Below are positions 28,670 through 37,570 of a stretch of DNA of 64,000 nt, one piece after another. This DNA is from Hymenobacter cellulosilyticus. Lineage in GTDB: Bacteria; Bacteroidota; Bacteroidia; Cytophagales; Hymenobacteraceae. The first letter of the stretch is position 1; the number at the start of each line of letters is the position of its first letter. The DNA lies in NCBI RefSeq assembly GCF_022919215.1, contig NZ_CP095046.1, positions 5,074,501-5,138,500 of the forward strand. Direction: 5' to 3'. The notes under the pieces were generated by a model that was given only the letters and a program-made list of their open reading frames with translations, was not told the DNA's origin and ran no database searches. The translations under genes and the position numbers were made by a program.

Positions 28670-28731
28670 CGCAGGGTTTGGCCCAAGCCGGAAGTAAAAA
28701 TCCCGGTTTCGGCTAAGCCCTGCGTTTTTTT
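28670..28731 (+). terminator. Terminator between the GH13 and GT3 genes
   Basis: A long imperfect stem starts CGCAGGGTTTGGCCC and closes with AAGCCCTGCG followed by a run of seven T. It separates the two glycogen genes, so each probably has its own promoter or read-through is partial. Confidence 0.75.
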
Positions 28732-28786
28732 CACGTCAAAACTCCGCCAGAAACCTATCTTGCCAATCCACGCCAAAACCCACCGC

Positions 28787-30631
28787 ATGCAAGTTCCGCT
28801 CCCCACCCCCGAAGCCATTTCACCCGACGCTCTGCTCGTGGAAGTTGCCTGGGAAGTCTGTAACCAGGTCGGCGGCATCTACACCGTGATTCGCTCGAAA
28901 GTGCCGGCCACCGTGCTAGGCTGGGACGACCGGTACTGCCTGATCGGGCCCTATTTCACGCAGCAGGCACAAGGCGAGTTTGAAGCCCTCGACGACTACG
29001 CCTTCAACCAGCTGCCCGCCGATGACCCGTTTGCGGCAGCCGTGCGCCAGATGCGGGCCGAGGGCTACGAGGTGTGCTACGGCCACTGGCTCGTGACGGG
29101 CAAGCCCCGCGTGGTGCTCATCAACCCCTACCAGGTGTACGACCGGCTCGGGCAGATCAAGGCCGACCTGTGGAACCACCACGGCATCCCGACGCCCGAC
29201 AACGACGATCTGCTCCACCAGGTCGAGGCCTTTGGCCACCAGGTCAAGCACTTTCTGCACCTGCTTACAAACGCCGTGGTGCCGCCCAAGCGCGTCATTG
29301 CCCACTTCCACGAGTGGATGACCGGTGTGGCCATCCCCGATTTGCGTCGCGACCAGGTGCCGGTGCACATCGTCTTTACCACGCACGCCACGCTGCTGGG
29401 CCGCTACCTGGCCATGAACGACCCCAACTTCTACGACCACCTCATGCAGGTGAACTGGGCGGCCGAGGCAGTGCATTTCAATATTGAAACCGCCGTGCGC
29501 ATTGAGCGGGCCGCCGCCCACGGCAGCCACGTTTTCACCACGGTGAGTGAGCTGACCGTGCGCGAGTGTATCTACCTGCTCGACCGGATTCCGGACGCGG
29601 TGCTGCCCAACGGCCTGAACATTGAGCGGTTTGTGGCCCTGCACGAGTTTCAGAACCTGCACCAGCTCTACAAGTCCAAGATTCACGAGTTCGTGATGGC
29701 GCACTTCTTCCAGAGCTACTCGTTTGATCTGGACAACACGCTCTACCTCTTCACTTCGGGCCGCTACGAGTACCACAACAAGGGCTTCGACCTGACCCTG
29801 GAAGCTCTAGCCCGCCTCAACTACCGCCTGCAGCAAAGCGGGCTGGAAGGCCAGGTGGTCATGTTCTTTATCACCAAGCGGCCTTTTCACAGCATCAATC
29901 CGCAGGTGCTGCAGAGCCGGGCCATTCTGGATGAGGTACAGGAAACCTGTGAGGCCATTGAGCGGCAGGTCGGCGAGCGGCTCTTTTACGCCGCTGCCGC
30001 CAGCACCGACCACCGTCTGCCCGACCTCGACGCCCTCGTGGACGACTACTGGAAGCTGCGCTACCGCCGGACCCTGCAAAGCTGGAAAACGACGAATCTG
30101 CCCCCGGTCATCACCCACAACCTGGTGGATGATGCCAATGACGACATCCTGAACTTTTTGCGCCGCGCCAACCTGGTCAACAACCGGCACGACCGGGTCA
30201 AAATCGTGTACCATCCCGACTTCGTCTCGCCCACCTCGCCCCTGTTTGGCATGGAGTACGGGCAGTTTGTGCGGGGTTGCCACCTGGGCATTTTCCCGAG
30301 CTACTACGAGCCCTGGGGCTACACCCCGCTCGAGTGCGTAGCCCGCGGCGTACCGGCCATTACCAGCGACCTGTCGGGCTTCGGTGATTATGTCATGGAA
30401 ACCGTGCCCGACCACGAGGCCAAGGGCATCTACGTAGTCAAGCGGCAGGAGCGCAGCTTTGATGAGTCGGCCGAGGAGCTGACCGAGATGCTTTGGAACT
30501 TCGTGCAGCTCAACCGTCGGGAGCGAATCATGCAGCGCAACAACGTAGAAAGCTCCGCCGAGCTCTACGACTGGAAAAACCTGCGCGTACACTACGACCG
30601 GGCCTATGCACTGGCGCTGGAAAGACAGTAA
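28787..30631 (+). CDS. GT3-type glycogen synthase
   Basis: 614 residues from the ATG at 28787; an in-frame TTG at 28760 would add nine residues. The N-terminus EVAWEVCNQVGGIYTVIRSK is the GT3 (eukaryotic-type) glycogen synthase signature, not the GlgA KTGGL type. Other markers are HFHEWMTGVAI, FTTHATLLGRYLA, VSELTVRECIYLLDR and LPNGLNIERF. The nucleotide-binding C-terminal domain has the E-x7-E motif in PSYYEPWGYTPLE and ITSDLSGFGDYV. It elongates alpha-1,4-glucan from UDP- or ADP-glucose. Regulation seen in animals through N- and C-terminal phosphorylation extensions is not possible here, since those tails are missing. Confidence 0.92.
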   Translation: MQVPLPTPEAISPDALLVEVAWEVCNQVGGIYTVIRSKVPATVLGWDDRYCLIGPYFTQQAQGEFEALDDYAFNQLPADDPFAAAVRQMRAEGYEVCYGHWLVTGKPRVVLINPYQVYDRLGQIKADLWNHHGIPTPDNDDLLHQVEAFGHQVKHFLHLLTNAVVPPKRVIAHFHEWMTGVAIPDLRRDQVPVHIVFTTHATLLGRYLAMNDPNFYDHLMQVNWAAEAVHFNIETAVRIERAAAHGSHVFTTVSELTVRECIYLLDRIPDAVLPNGLNIERFVALHEFQNLHQLYKSKIHEFVMAHFFQSYSFDLDNTLYLFTSGRYEYHNKGFDLTLEALARLNYRLQQSGLEGQVVMFFITKRPFHSINPQVLQSRAILDEVQETCEAIERQVGERLFYAAAASTDHRLPDLDALVDDYWKLRYRRTLQSWKTTNLPPVITHNLVDDANDDILNFLRRANLVNNRHDRVKIVYHPDFVSPTSPLFGMEYGQFVRGCHLGIFPSYYEPWGYTPLECVARGVPAITSDLSGFGDYVMETVPDHEAKGIYVVKRQERSFDESAEELTEMLWNFVQLNRRERIMQRNNVESSAELYDWKNLRVHYDRAYALALERQ

Positions 30632-30641
30632 TTTTTGTTGA

Positions 30642-30730
30642 TTAATACGGAATTATGCCTCCGTATTAATTCCTAAAGCGGCCGTAATTGCTTTAAATGT
30701 TTCTGCATTTTAAGCTAATTACGGCCGCTT
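30642..30730 (+). terminator. Two tandem hairpins after glycogen synthase
   Basis: First, a perfect 10-bp stem TTAATACGGA/TCCGTATTAA (30642-30669). Second, a perfect 14-bp inverted repeat AAGCGGCCGTAATT (30676-30689) and AATTACGGCCGCTT (30717-30730), with further imperfect pairing inward (GCTTTAAATG/CATTTTAAGC). The region is much AT-richer than the genes around it. It probably terminates the GT3 transcript and may protect its 3' end. Confidence 0.6.
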
Positions 30731-30766
30731 CATCATTTCTTAATTCTTATCCCAGAAAATTAATCC

Positions 30767-31594
30767 GTGCGCCGTCTGCAAATTATGTTTCTGCTACTAC
30801 CCTTGTGCGCGGCGACGGCCTGGGCCCACGAGTTCTGGCTGCTGCCGTCGCATTTTTTTGTAGCTCCGGGCACCAGAATTAACCTGCATGTATTTGTGGG
30901 TGAAAATTTTACCGGTCACCGCTGGCCTGGCAAATCGGCCCGGCTCACCAGCTTCGTGCACTACGCCCCCAACGATACCGTGGACCTGACCAGGATGGCC
31001 ACCCAGCAGGACACGCTCAACACCTCGGTTGAGGTTGTGCAGCCGGGCGTGCACCTGCTGTCCTTTAGTACCAACAACGCCTTTCTGGAGCTCGACGCGG
31101 AGAAGTTTAACACCTACCTCAAAGACAATGGCTTAGAGCGGGTTAGCTACCTGCGCCAGCAGCGCGGCGAAACCAGTAAGCCAGGCCGGGAGCTGTACCG
31201 GCGCTGCGCCAAAACCCTGGTGCAGGTGGGTCCGAGCCGCCCCGATACTAGCAACGTGCACGCCTGGAGTACCGGCCAGCCCCTGGAAATTATTCCCGAG
31301 CAAAACCCCTATTTGCTTAAGCCTGACGCCTCCTTAACCTGCCTGGTACGCTACAACGGCAAGCCTTTGCCGGCCACTCTGGTACAGGTGTGGCAGCGCA
31401 CGGCCGGCCAACCCACGCAGATCAGTAAATTGTATACCAACAAAAACGGCCGGGTGCTGTTTCGCCTTAACAGCCCGGGCAACTACATGGTTAGTTCTGT
31501 GTATATGGATGCAGCCACTGACCGGAAAGTCGCCGATTGGCAAAGTACCTGGGCTACGCTGACGTTTGGAATAGCCAAACGGAGCACACAATAA
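30767..31594 (+). CDS. DUF4198 periplasmic protein
   Basis: 275 residues starting at GTG 30767 (MRRLQIMFLLLPLCAATAWA signal peptide; an ATG at 30785 is the alternative). The mature N-terminus HEFWLLPSHFFVAPGTRINLHVFVGENFTG is the typical opening of DUF4198 proteins, whose first His may bind metal after cleavage. A second beta-sandwich begins at LTCLVRYNGKPLPATLVQVWQR and ends in an NKNGRVLFRL segment like other NikM/CbiK-linked domains. Members are linked to nickel or cobalt uptake or to copper handling; no transporter genes lie nearby, so the metal is unknown. Confidence 0.82.
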   Translation: MRRLQIMFLLLPLCAATAWAHEFWLLPSHFFVAPGTRINLHVFVGENFTGHRWPGKSARLTSFVHYAPNDTVDLTRMATQQDTLNTSVEVVQPGVHLLSFSTNNAFLELDAEKFNTYLKDNGLERVSYLRQQRGETSKPGRELYRRCAKTLVQVGPSRPDTSNVHAWSTGQPLEIIPEQNPYLLKPDASLTCLVRYNGKPLPATLVQVWQRTAGQPTQISKLYTNKNGRVLFRLNSPGNYMVSSVYMDAATDRKVADWQSTWATLTFGIAKRSTQ

Positions 31595-31694
31595 TTTCTG
31601 TTTTTTTGTATACCTTGAGTGCCCTACAGGCCTTCTGTACTCGAACATTTTTTTCTTACCTTCGCAACTCTATTAAACTCGAACCACCGACGGC

Positions 31695-32069
31695 ATGAAG
31701 TACTCGATTGATAAAAAGGAAACTTACACGATTATCACCATTGACGAGAAGAAGCTCGACACCACTGTAGCTCCCGATCTGAAATCGGAATTCGTGAAGC
31801 TGAATGCTGAAGGCATCAACAACCTGATCCTGGACTTGAGCAACGTGAAGTACACGGACTCGTCGGGCCTCAGCTCTATCCTGATTGCCAACCGGCTGTG
31901 CAACTCCACCGGCGGCCTGCTCGTGCTCACCGGCCTGCAGGACCACGTTATGAAGCTTATCACTATCTCCAAGCTGGAGTCGGTACTGCACATTCTGCCC
32001 ACCGTGGAAGAAGGCATTGACCGGATTTTCCTGCACGCCATCGAGCGTGACCTGACCAGCAAAGAGTAG
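31695..32069 (+). CDS. STAS domain protein (anti-sigma factor antagonist type)
   Basis: 124 residues, one STAS domain: MKYSIDKKETYTIITIDEKKLDTTVAPDLK, then the phosphorylatable-serine region LDLSNVKYTDSSGLSSILIANRL (DSSG motif) and the late GLQDHVMKLITISKLESVLHILPTVEEGI. In the SpoIIAA/RsbV family the serine after Asp is the switch residue that a kinase phosphorylates. No kinase or sigma factor is next to it, so its partner is elsewhere. The gene precedes ribonuclease Z and ends in its own hairpin. Confidence 0.9.
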   Translation: MKYSIDKKETYTIITIDEKKLDTTVAPDLKSEFVKLNAEGINNLILDLSNVKYTDSSGLSSILIANRLCNSTGGLLVLTGLQDHVMKLITISKLESVLHILPTVEEGIDRIFLHAIERDLTSKE

Positions 32070-32103
32070 TTTATTAGAAGCGGTAAGCTGTTGGCGGTTA
32101 GCT

Positions 32104-32150
32104 GTTAGTTGTCTAAACTAGCAACTAACGGCCAGCAGCTTTTTTCTTTT
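32104..32150 (+). terminator. Terminator after the STAS gene
   Basis: GTTAGTTG (32104-32111) pairs with CAACTAAC (32122-32129), with more imperfect pairing of flanking GCTGTTGGC/GCCAGCAGC, followed by a T-rich tract. Located 35 bp after the STAS stop. Confidence 0.7.
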
Positions 32151-32201
32151 TCTCATCTTTAAAAAAGCGAACAGCCATCCGCTACTAGCTACCAGCTTAT
32201 T

Positions 32202-33119
32202 TTGGAGTTTGAGTTGAAAATCCTGGGTAGTGCCTCGGCCACACCCTTTCTGAATCGGCATCACACGGCGCAGGTACTCACGGTAGGCAACCACTCCTAC
32301 CTGATTGACTGCGGCGAAGGCACCCAGCGCCGCTTGGTGGAGTACAAAGTCCGGCACCAGCGCCTGCATACCATTTTCATTTCCCACCTGCACGGCGACC
32401 ATTTCTTTGGGCTTTTTGGCCTGCTCTCGACCATGCACCTGCAGGGTCGCACCGAGCCGGTGCAGCTCTTCGGCCCCGCCGGCCTGGACGAGATTCTGAC
32501 CACGCAGTTTCGCTACTCCCACACCCAGCTCTCGTTCGACTTGCAGTTTACGGCCGTCGAACCCGATCAGCACCGGCTCGTGTATGAGGACCACCGCCTG
32601 ACGGTGCACACGCTGCCCATGCGGCACCGGATTCCGTGCTGCGGCTACCTGTTCCGGGAAAAACCCAAGCGCCGCCACCTCGACAAGGCCCGCCTGCCCG
32701 AGGGCCTCACGGCCGCCCAGCTCAGCCGCCTGGCCCAGGGCGAAGACCTGCTCGATGAAGCCGGCAACCTGCTGGTCAGCAATGAGGCCGTGAGCACCGC
32801 GCCCAACCACTCGCGCAGCTACGCCTACTGCTCCGACACGCTCTACACCGAGAGTACCGCCGAGCTGGTACGCGGCGTCGACCTGCTCTACCACGAAGCT
32901 ACTTTCCTGGAAGAAATGCGCGACCGGGCCGCTACTACCCACCACTCCACCGCCCGGCAGGCCGCATTACTGGCTAAAAAAGCCCAGGTGAAGCACCTGC
33001 TCATCGGGCACTTCTCCTCCCGCTACCGCGACCTGGAACCCCTGCTGGTAGAAGCAGAGGCTGTTTTCGAGCCCGTAGAGTTAGCTACGGAAGGCAAAAC
33101 GGTCAGCATTCCGGAGTAA
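32202..33119 (+). CDS. rnz: Ribonuclease Z
   Basis: 305 residues starting with TTG at 32202 (MEFELKILGSASATPFLNRHHTAQVL), which fits the exact N-terminus of RNase Z; no ATG is available. The metallo-beta-lactamase motif HLHGDHFFG (about 63-71) and the downstream histidines in PMRHRIPCCGYLF, YHEATF and IGHFSSRY complete the two-zinc site. The short (tRNase ZS) form processes tRNA 3' ends in the cytosol. The exosite arm is seen as RRHLDKARLPEGLTAAQLSRLAQG. Read together with the queuosine-precursor transporter 101 bp downstream, both concern tRNA maturation. Confidence 0.93.
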   Translation: MEFELKILGSASATPFLNRHHTAQVLTVGNHSYLIDCGEGTQRRLVEYKVRHQRLHTIFISHLHGDHFFGLFGLLSTMHLQGRTEPVQLFGPAGLDEILTTQFRYSHTQLSFDLQFTAVEPDQHRLVYEDHRLTVHTLPMRHRIPCCGYLFREKPKRRHLDKARLPEGLTAAQLSRLAQGEDLLDEAGNLLVSNEAVSTAPNHSRSYAYCSDTLYTESTAELVRGVDLLYHEATFLEEMRDRAATTHHSTARQAALLAKKAQVKHLLIGHFSSRYRDLEPLLVEAEAVFEPVELATEGKTVSIPE

Positions 33120-33220
33120 ACTTTATCGGAGCTCAGAACTTAGAAGCTAGAACTTAGAAGACGTACCTGCTCTGAGTTTTTGCTTCGGAGTTCTGGGTTC
33201 TCACTTCTAAGCTCTCTTCC

Positions 33221-33967
33221 TTGAAGACTTTCGCGCATAAGAAAAACCAGCTCTATCTGGTACTCAGCGGCATTTTCATTGTCAATGCCCTGCTGGCCGA
33301 AATTATTGGCGTGAAGATTTTCTCCCTGGAGCCCCTTATCGGCCGGCCCGACAACCTGACGGCGGGGGTACTGATCTGGCCCGTGGTATTCGTCACCACG
33401 GACATCATCAACGAGTACTTCGGCAAGGAGGGCGTACTGCGCGTGAGCTACCTCACGGCCGCTCTGATTCTGTTTGCCTTCCTGGTTATCTATGCCACTA
33501 CCAAGCTGCCGCCGGCCGCTTTCTGGCTGGAAGTAAACAGCAAAGACCCGCAGGGTAAGCCCATCAACATTGACTTTGCCTACCAGATGATTTTCCGGCA
33601 GGGCCTGGGTATTATTGCCGGCTCGCTCACGGCCTTTGCCATCGGGCAGGTGCTGGATGCCACAGTATTTCAGGCTTTGCGCCGCGCTACTAAGGGCCGC
33701 TTCGTGTGGCTGCGGGCCACCGGTTCCACGCTCGTGTCCCAGCTTGTGGACAGCTTCGTGGTCTTGTTCGTGGCGTTTTACGTGTTCGGCAACTGGACCT
33801 TCGACCAAGTACTGGACGTGGCCAACACCAACTACTGGTACAAATTCGCCGCGGCTATTCTGCTTACGCCGGTGCTCTACCTGGCCCACTTCCTGATTGA
33901 CCGCTACCTGGGCGTGGAGGGAACGGTTGAGCTGCAGCAGGAAGCAGCAGCCGATGTGAGCGTGTAA
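33221..33967 (+). CDS. yhhQ: Queuosine precursor transporter
   Basis: 248 residues from TTG 33221 (MKTFAHKKNQLYLVLSGIFIVNALLAEIIGVKIF); no upstream ATG fits. Six membrane segments are expected. The family motifs are GVLIWPVVFVTTDIINEYFGKEGV and ATGSTLVSQLVDSFVVLFVAF. The protein imports queuine or preQ1 precursors for tRNA modification. It has an extended loop after the third helix (PPAAFWLEVNSKDPQGKPIN), which is common in Bacteroidota. A short direct repeat (AGAACTTAGAAG twice, 33135-33160) lies in the gap before it. Confidence 0.9.
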   Translation: MKTFAHKKNQLYLVLSGIFIVNALLAEIIGVKIFSLEPLIGRPDNLTAGVLIWPVVFVTTDIINEYFGKEGVLRVSYLTAALILFAFLVIYATTKLPPAAFWLEVNSKDPQGKPINIDFAYQMIFRQGLGIIAGSLTAFAIGQVLDATVFQALRRATKGRFVWLRATGSTLVSQLVDSFVVLFVAFYVFGNWTFDQVLDVANTNYWYKFAAAILLTPVLYLAHFLIDRYLGVEGTVELQQEAAADVSV

Positions 33968-33998
33968 ATTTGCCCGTACTTTCTTTTTAAGAGTTTCT

Positions 33999-34624
33999 AT
34001 GCGCTTTTCTTTGCTTCTGGCCAGTTTGCTTTTACCCCAACTGGTATCAGCGCAGTATAACTTCACATCCTTTAAACCAGGATCCTACACGTTAAGTAAC
34101 AGCCCTGAAGTACACCGGCAAGTCAAGCTTAAGCTGAACAGCAATACGGAGCTCATTGCCGAAGACGCTACCGGCTACACTACCGGATTTACGCCGGAGC
34201 AGGTTTCCTCCTTTCAAATTGGACCACGGAAGTACGTAACCGCCGGGGCTTTGTCGTGAAAGGTGGGCTGGACGGAAAGGTAGTAACCCGGGCCTTTGTG
34301 GAGCTACTCGATAGTGGGCAGGTGCTGGCTATGCGCTACAAGTATTGGCTGAACATGCCTGGGTCGACACCAAATAACGGCACTATTGAGACAGTTTATT
34401 TACTACGCCGGGCCAATAGCAGTACGACTACTTGCATTAATGGCAACCGCCTTTCGGGCGGGGGAGCCCGGTTCCGGGAAACCATATTGCCTTACCTCAC
34501 CGAACGGCCCGACCTGATAGAGTTGGTTGAAAAACGAAAAGTAGCCCTGGACCATCTGTCAGGCATTGTCCGCGCCCTGAATACCGGTCAGCCTTACACG
34601 TTGGCCGTTCCCTACTACAATTAA
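33999..34624 (+). CDS. Secreted protein, paralogue 1 (frameshift at 34245-34248)
   Basis: Starts MRFSLLLASLLLPQLVSAQYNFTSFKPGSYTL; the signal peptide ends at SAQ. The frame breaks after KYVTAG; one extra G in the GGGG run at 34245-34248 restores YVTAGGFVVKGGLDGKVV, which matches KAGGFPVDKGLDGDTI in the next gene, for 208 residues. The beta-rich body and the C-terminal helix (RETILPYLTERPDLIELV) are shared with the paralogue. The family is not recognised. Confidence 0.75.
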
Positions 34625-34661
34625 TCGACTGCCCCAACACCGCAATCCGTCACTAGTTTCT

Positions 34662-35324
34662 ATGAAAAAGAGTTTGTTGCTGGCTGCCAGCCTGCTGCTA
34701 TCCTTCATTTCCCACATTACCCAGGCCCAGTCTTTGTTCAATTCATTTGAACCCGGTTCATACATTCCGGCCGGCAACCCTACACAACGCGTGGAGGGCA
34801 GCCTGAAGCTGCGAGGCTGCACAGAATTGCTGGTGAAGACCGGCAACGGTAAAACCAAGAAGCTGGGTTTAGATGACGTCCAGTCGTTTCGCTTGGGCTC
34901 CCAACAGTTCATTAAGGCCGGTGGCTTTCCGGTAGACAAAGGGCTGGATGGCGACACCATTGACCAGGCTTTTGTAGAGCAAGTGGATAGTGGCCAGGTA
35001 GTACTCATGCGGCTGCACTACATTGTGGCCGGACCTGCTATGGTCGGCGCTACTGGAGTACCTACGGGTGGAAATAGATCCTACGAGCTTTATCTGCTGC
35101 GGAAGGCCGGCGAGACGACCATTACGCCGTTGCCAGCCAGCAGTCTGACTGGCAGCGGGAAGAAGTTTCGGGAGGCGCTATTACCCTATCTTGCCGGCCG
35201 GTCCGACCTGACCAAACTTGTCACCGACAAGCTTATTACCATCGAAAACCTACCCAAGCTCATTCACGCCCTCAATTCGGGGGCAACTGACGGGCCGGTT
35301 TCTTCCCCGACAACTACCAACTGA
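34662..35324 (+). CDS. Secreted protein, paralogue 2
   Basis: 220 residues with a signal peptide ending TQAQ, then SLFNSFEPGSYIPAGNPTQRVEGSLKLRG, a beta domain with FVEQVDSGQVVLMRLHYIV, and the C-terminal stretch KFREALLPYLAGRSDLTKLV. It aligns with the preceding gene over its whole length (FxPGSY, TELLVKTG/TELIAEDA, DVQSFRLGSQQF, YLLRKA). Their tandem position and shared direction show recent duplication. The role is unknown; a secreted or surface-exposed product is likely. Confidence 0.78.
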   Translation: MKKSLLLAASLLLSFISHITQAQSLFNSFEPGSYIPAGNPTQRVEGSLKLRGCTELLVKTGNGKTKKLGLDDVQSFRLGSQQFIKAGGFPVDKGLDGDTIDQAFVEQVDSGQVVLMRLHYIVAGPAMVGATGVPTGGNRSYELYLLRKAGETTITPLPASSLTGSGKKFREALLPYLAGRSDLTKLVTDKLITIENLPKLIHALNSGATDGPVSSPTTTN

Positions 35325-35334
35325 TTCCTTTTCC

Positions 35335-36312
35335 ATGTCCCGCATCCTGACCGGCATTCAGAGCACTGGCCGCCCCCATCTGGGCAACCTGCTCGGCGCC
35401 ATTCTGCCCGCCATTGCGCTGTCTAAACACACGGCCAATGAATCCCTGTACTTCATTGCCGACCTGCACTCCCTGACCACCGTGCGCGACGCCGAGCTGC
35501 TGCGCCAGAACACCTACGCGGTGGCCGCCGCCTGGCTGGCCTGTGGTTTCGACACCGAGAAGAACCTGTTCTACCGGCAGTCGGATGTGCCGCAGGTGGC
35601 CGAGCTGACGTGGTATCTGTCGTGCTTTACGCCCTACCCGATGCTGGCCAACGCCCACTCGTTCAAGGACAAGTCGGACCGGCTCTCGGACGTGAATGCG
35701 GGCCTGTTTACCTACCCCGTGCTGATGGCGGCCGATATTCTGCTCTACGACGCGGAAGTGGTGCCCGTGGGCAAGGACCAGATTCAGCACCTGGAAATAG
35801 CCCGCGACATTGCCTCGACCTTCAACAACCGCTACGGGGAAACCTTCGTGCTGCCCCAGGCCCGCGTGGATGCCGAGCTGATGACGGTTCCCGGCCTTGA
35901 TGGGCAGAAGATGAGCAAGAGCTACGGCAATATCATCGACATTTTCCAGGACGACAAAGCCCTGCTCAAGAACATCCGCAGCATTATTTCGGACAGCACC
36001 CCGCTGGAAGCCCCCAAAAACCCCGATACCGACATTACCTTCAAGCTGTTTTCCCTGTTGGCCACCCCGGCCGAAGTCGAGGAAATGCGCCAGAACTACC
36101 TGCGTGGCGGCTACGGCTACGGCCATGCCAAGACGGCCCTTTACGAGGTTATCCGGACCCGCTTCGCCACCGAGCGGGAACAGTTCAACTTCTACATGAG
36201 CAACCTGCCCGAGGTCGACAAGCGACTGGCCGAGGGTGCCCGCAAAGCCCAGGCCTACGGCAGCGAAGTGCTGAACAAAGTGCGGGAAAAAGTAGGCTAC
36301 CTGCGGCGGTAG
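35335..36312 (+). CDS. trpS: Tryptophan--tRNA ligase
   Basis: 325 residues from ATG 35335; upstream in-frame residues do not look coding. Class I signature motifs: the HIGH equivalent GRPHLGN (about 12-18) and KMSKS in GLDGQKMSKSYGN (about 192). Other landmarks are the Trp-site region FTYPVLMAADILLYDAEVVPVGKDQIQHLEIARD. Charges tRNA-Trp in translation. The gene is complete and ordinary, in the same direction as the paralogue pair; the last 12 bp before its start hold no strong ribosome-binding site, as usual in this phylum. Confidence 0.96.
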   Translation: MSRILTGIQSTGRPHLGNLLGAILPAIALSKHTANESLYFIADLHSLTTVRDAELLRQNTYAVAAAWLACGFDTEKNLFYRQSDVPQVAELTWYLSCFTPYPMLANAHSFKDKSDRLSDVNAGLFTYPVLMAADILLYDAEVVPVGKDQIQHLEIARDIASTFNNRYGETFVLPQARVDAELMTVPGLDGQKMSKSYGNIIDIFQDDKALLKNIRSIISDSTPLEAPKNPDTDITFKLFSLLATPAEVEEMRQNYLRGGYGYGHAKTALYEVIRTRFATEREQFNFYMSNLPEVDKRLAEGARKAQAYGSEVLNKVREKVGYLRR

Positions 36313-36329
36313 GTAACTAAAAGCCGCTT

Positions 36330-36487
36330 GTCCTTGCGAGGCCAAAGGCCGAAGCAATCCGTCCTCTGCGCAGGTATTCCTGTCTTTTACCAGAAAGCCC
36401 TTTCCCGTAGCAACGAGAAAGGGCTTTTCAGTTAGGAGCACTCAGCACACTTCAGAGGACGGATTGCCGCGCTTCGCTCGCAATGAC
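36330..36487. repeat. Palindromic intergenic repeat, family A, copy 3
   Basis: 158 bp from GTCCTTGCGAGG to CTCGCAATGAC. Shares GAAGCAATCCGTCCTCTGC, the AAAGCCCTTTC/GAAAGGGCTTT hairpin, GCACTCAGCACACTTCAGAG and GACGGATTGCCGCGCTTCGC with copies 1 and 2. It lies between trpS and the convergent hypothetical gene at 36539. Confidence 0.82.
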
Positions 36488-36538
36488 AGAGCACGTTTGA
36501 ACGTCAACTCACCATTTCACCACCTCACTAGCTCACTG

Positions 36539-37399
36539 CTAGTACACCAACCCGTCGATTGACTGGTGCTGCTCGTTGGAAAAGCTGAAACCGACTTTAC
36601 TGCCGCGGCTTACCTGCTGGTTCTCGACTTTTTGCTTGACGGTAATTTTCTGGATGTCCTGCATGGGCGGAGCAATCAGGTCGTTGTTGACGGCCGCAAT
36701 CATGGCGCTTTCCACGAACAGGCGCATCATGTCGGGCGTAATCAGGTTGTCGGCCATGTCGTTGTCGGGCAGCTCCAGCTGCTGCACGCCTTCGAGGAAA
36801 TAGTGGCTGTCGATGTTGACTAGCAAGCGGCCCACCAGGTAGCCCGGGTCGTTCATGCGCTGGTACTTGATGCTGTCGGCCATGAAGTTGTAGGCCATGA
36901 TGTGGCCAAAAAACCGCCGCCGGAAGTCTTCCTCCACGTATTTGGACGCCATAGGCCCGTAGTCTTCGGGGAAAGTCACAATGTTGGAGTGCATCACGAA
37001 GATGAGCAGGTCGCCCGAGAACTTGATGTGAAACTCCATGTCGTTCACGGGCCTGTACTCAATCAGCACGTTCGAGTCGACGGGCGTAATCTTGCGGCTA
37101 AGCTCTACCACCAGCTCCTGCGACACGAGGCGCAGCATGTCGAAAGCGGCGCGGGTGTTGCGGAAAATGGCCTGCTTGGCAATGGACTTCTGCTGCAAGC
37201 CCTCAAATATCTGGTCGAGGCGGTCGGCCGGGGCTTCCGCCGGTGAGCCGGGCGCCGAGGTGGGCAGGTTGTTGGTAGCTGTGGCGCCGGCCGATGCCTC
37301 TGGGCTTTTTTCGGCACTGGGTTCGGGCGCCGGCGCGGCCGGAGCGGCAGCCGGATTCTCAACGAGGGACGTTACAGTTGGCGGGGTCGTATGGGGCAT
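36539..37399 (-). CDS. Conserved-type Bacteroidota protein of unknown function
   Basis: 286 residues from the ATG at 37399 (MPHTTPPTVTSLVENP); a longer frame to 37483 would begin with a doubtful hydrophobic segment. The first 70 residues are a Pro/Ala/Ser/Glu-rich disordered region. A well-ordered alpha/beta domain follows (RLDQIFEGLQQKSIAKQAIFRNTRAAFDMLR, then FHIKFSGDLLIFVMHSNIVTFPEDYG, and FRRRFFGHIMAYNFMADSIKYQRMNDPGYLVGRLLVNIDSHYFLEGV). I do not recognise the family. No membrane helices in this reading. Confidence 0.75.
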   Translation of the reverse strand: MPHTTPPTVTSLVENPAAAPAAPAPEPSAEKSPEASAGATATNNLPTSAPGSPAEAPADRLDQIFEGLQQKSIAKQAIFRNTRAAFDMLRLVSQELVVELSRKITPVDSNVLIEYRPVNDMEFHIKFSGDLLIFVMHSNIVTFPEDYGPMASKYVEEDFRRRFFGHIMAYNFMADSIKYQRMNDPGYLVGRLLVNIDSHYFLEGVQQLELPDNDMADNLITPDMMRLFVESAMIAAVNNDLIAPPMQDIQKITVKQKVENQQVSRGSKVGFSFSNEQHQSIDGLVY

Positions 37400-37570
37400 A
37401 AGGCAGAGCAGTACGATGAACAAAAAGACGGTCCGGAAGCCAGCCGCAGCCGATTCCGAGGCGTCCGAATGGGAATGTAGCAACCGGCTGGCCGTAGGTG
37501 CAAGGCCAATTCCGGTTATTTCCTGCCTTTACCTACGCAAACTGACGGTTTCGTAGTTGTATCCAACTTC

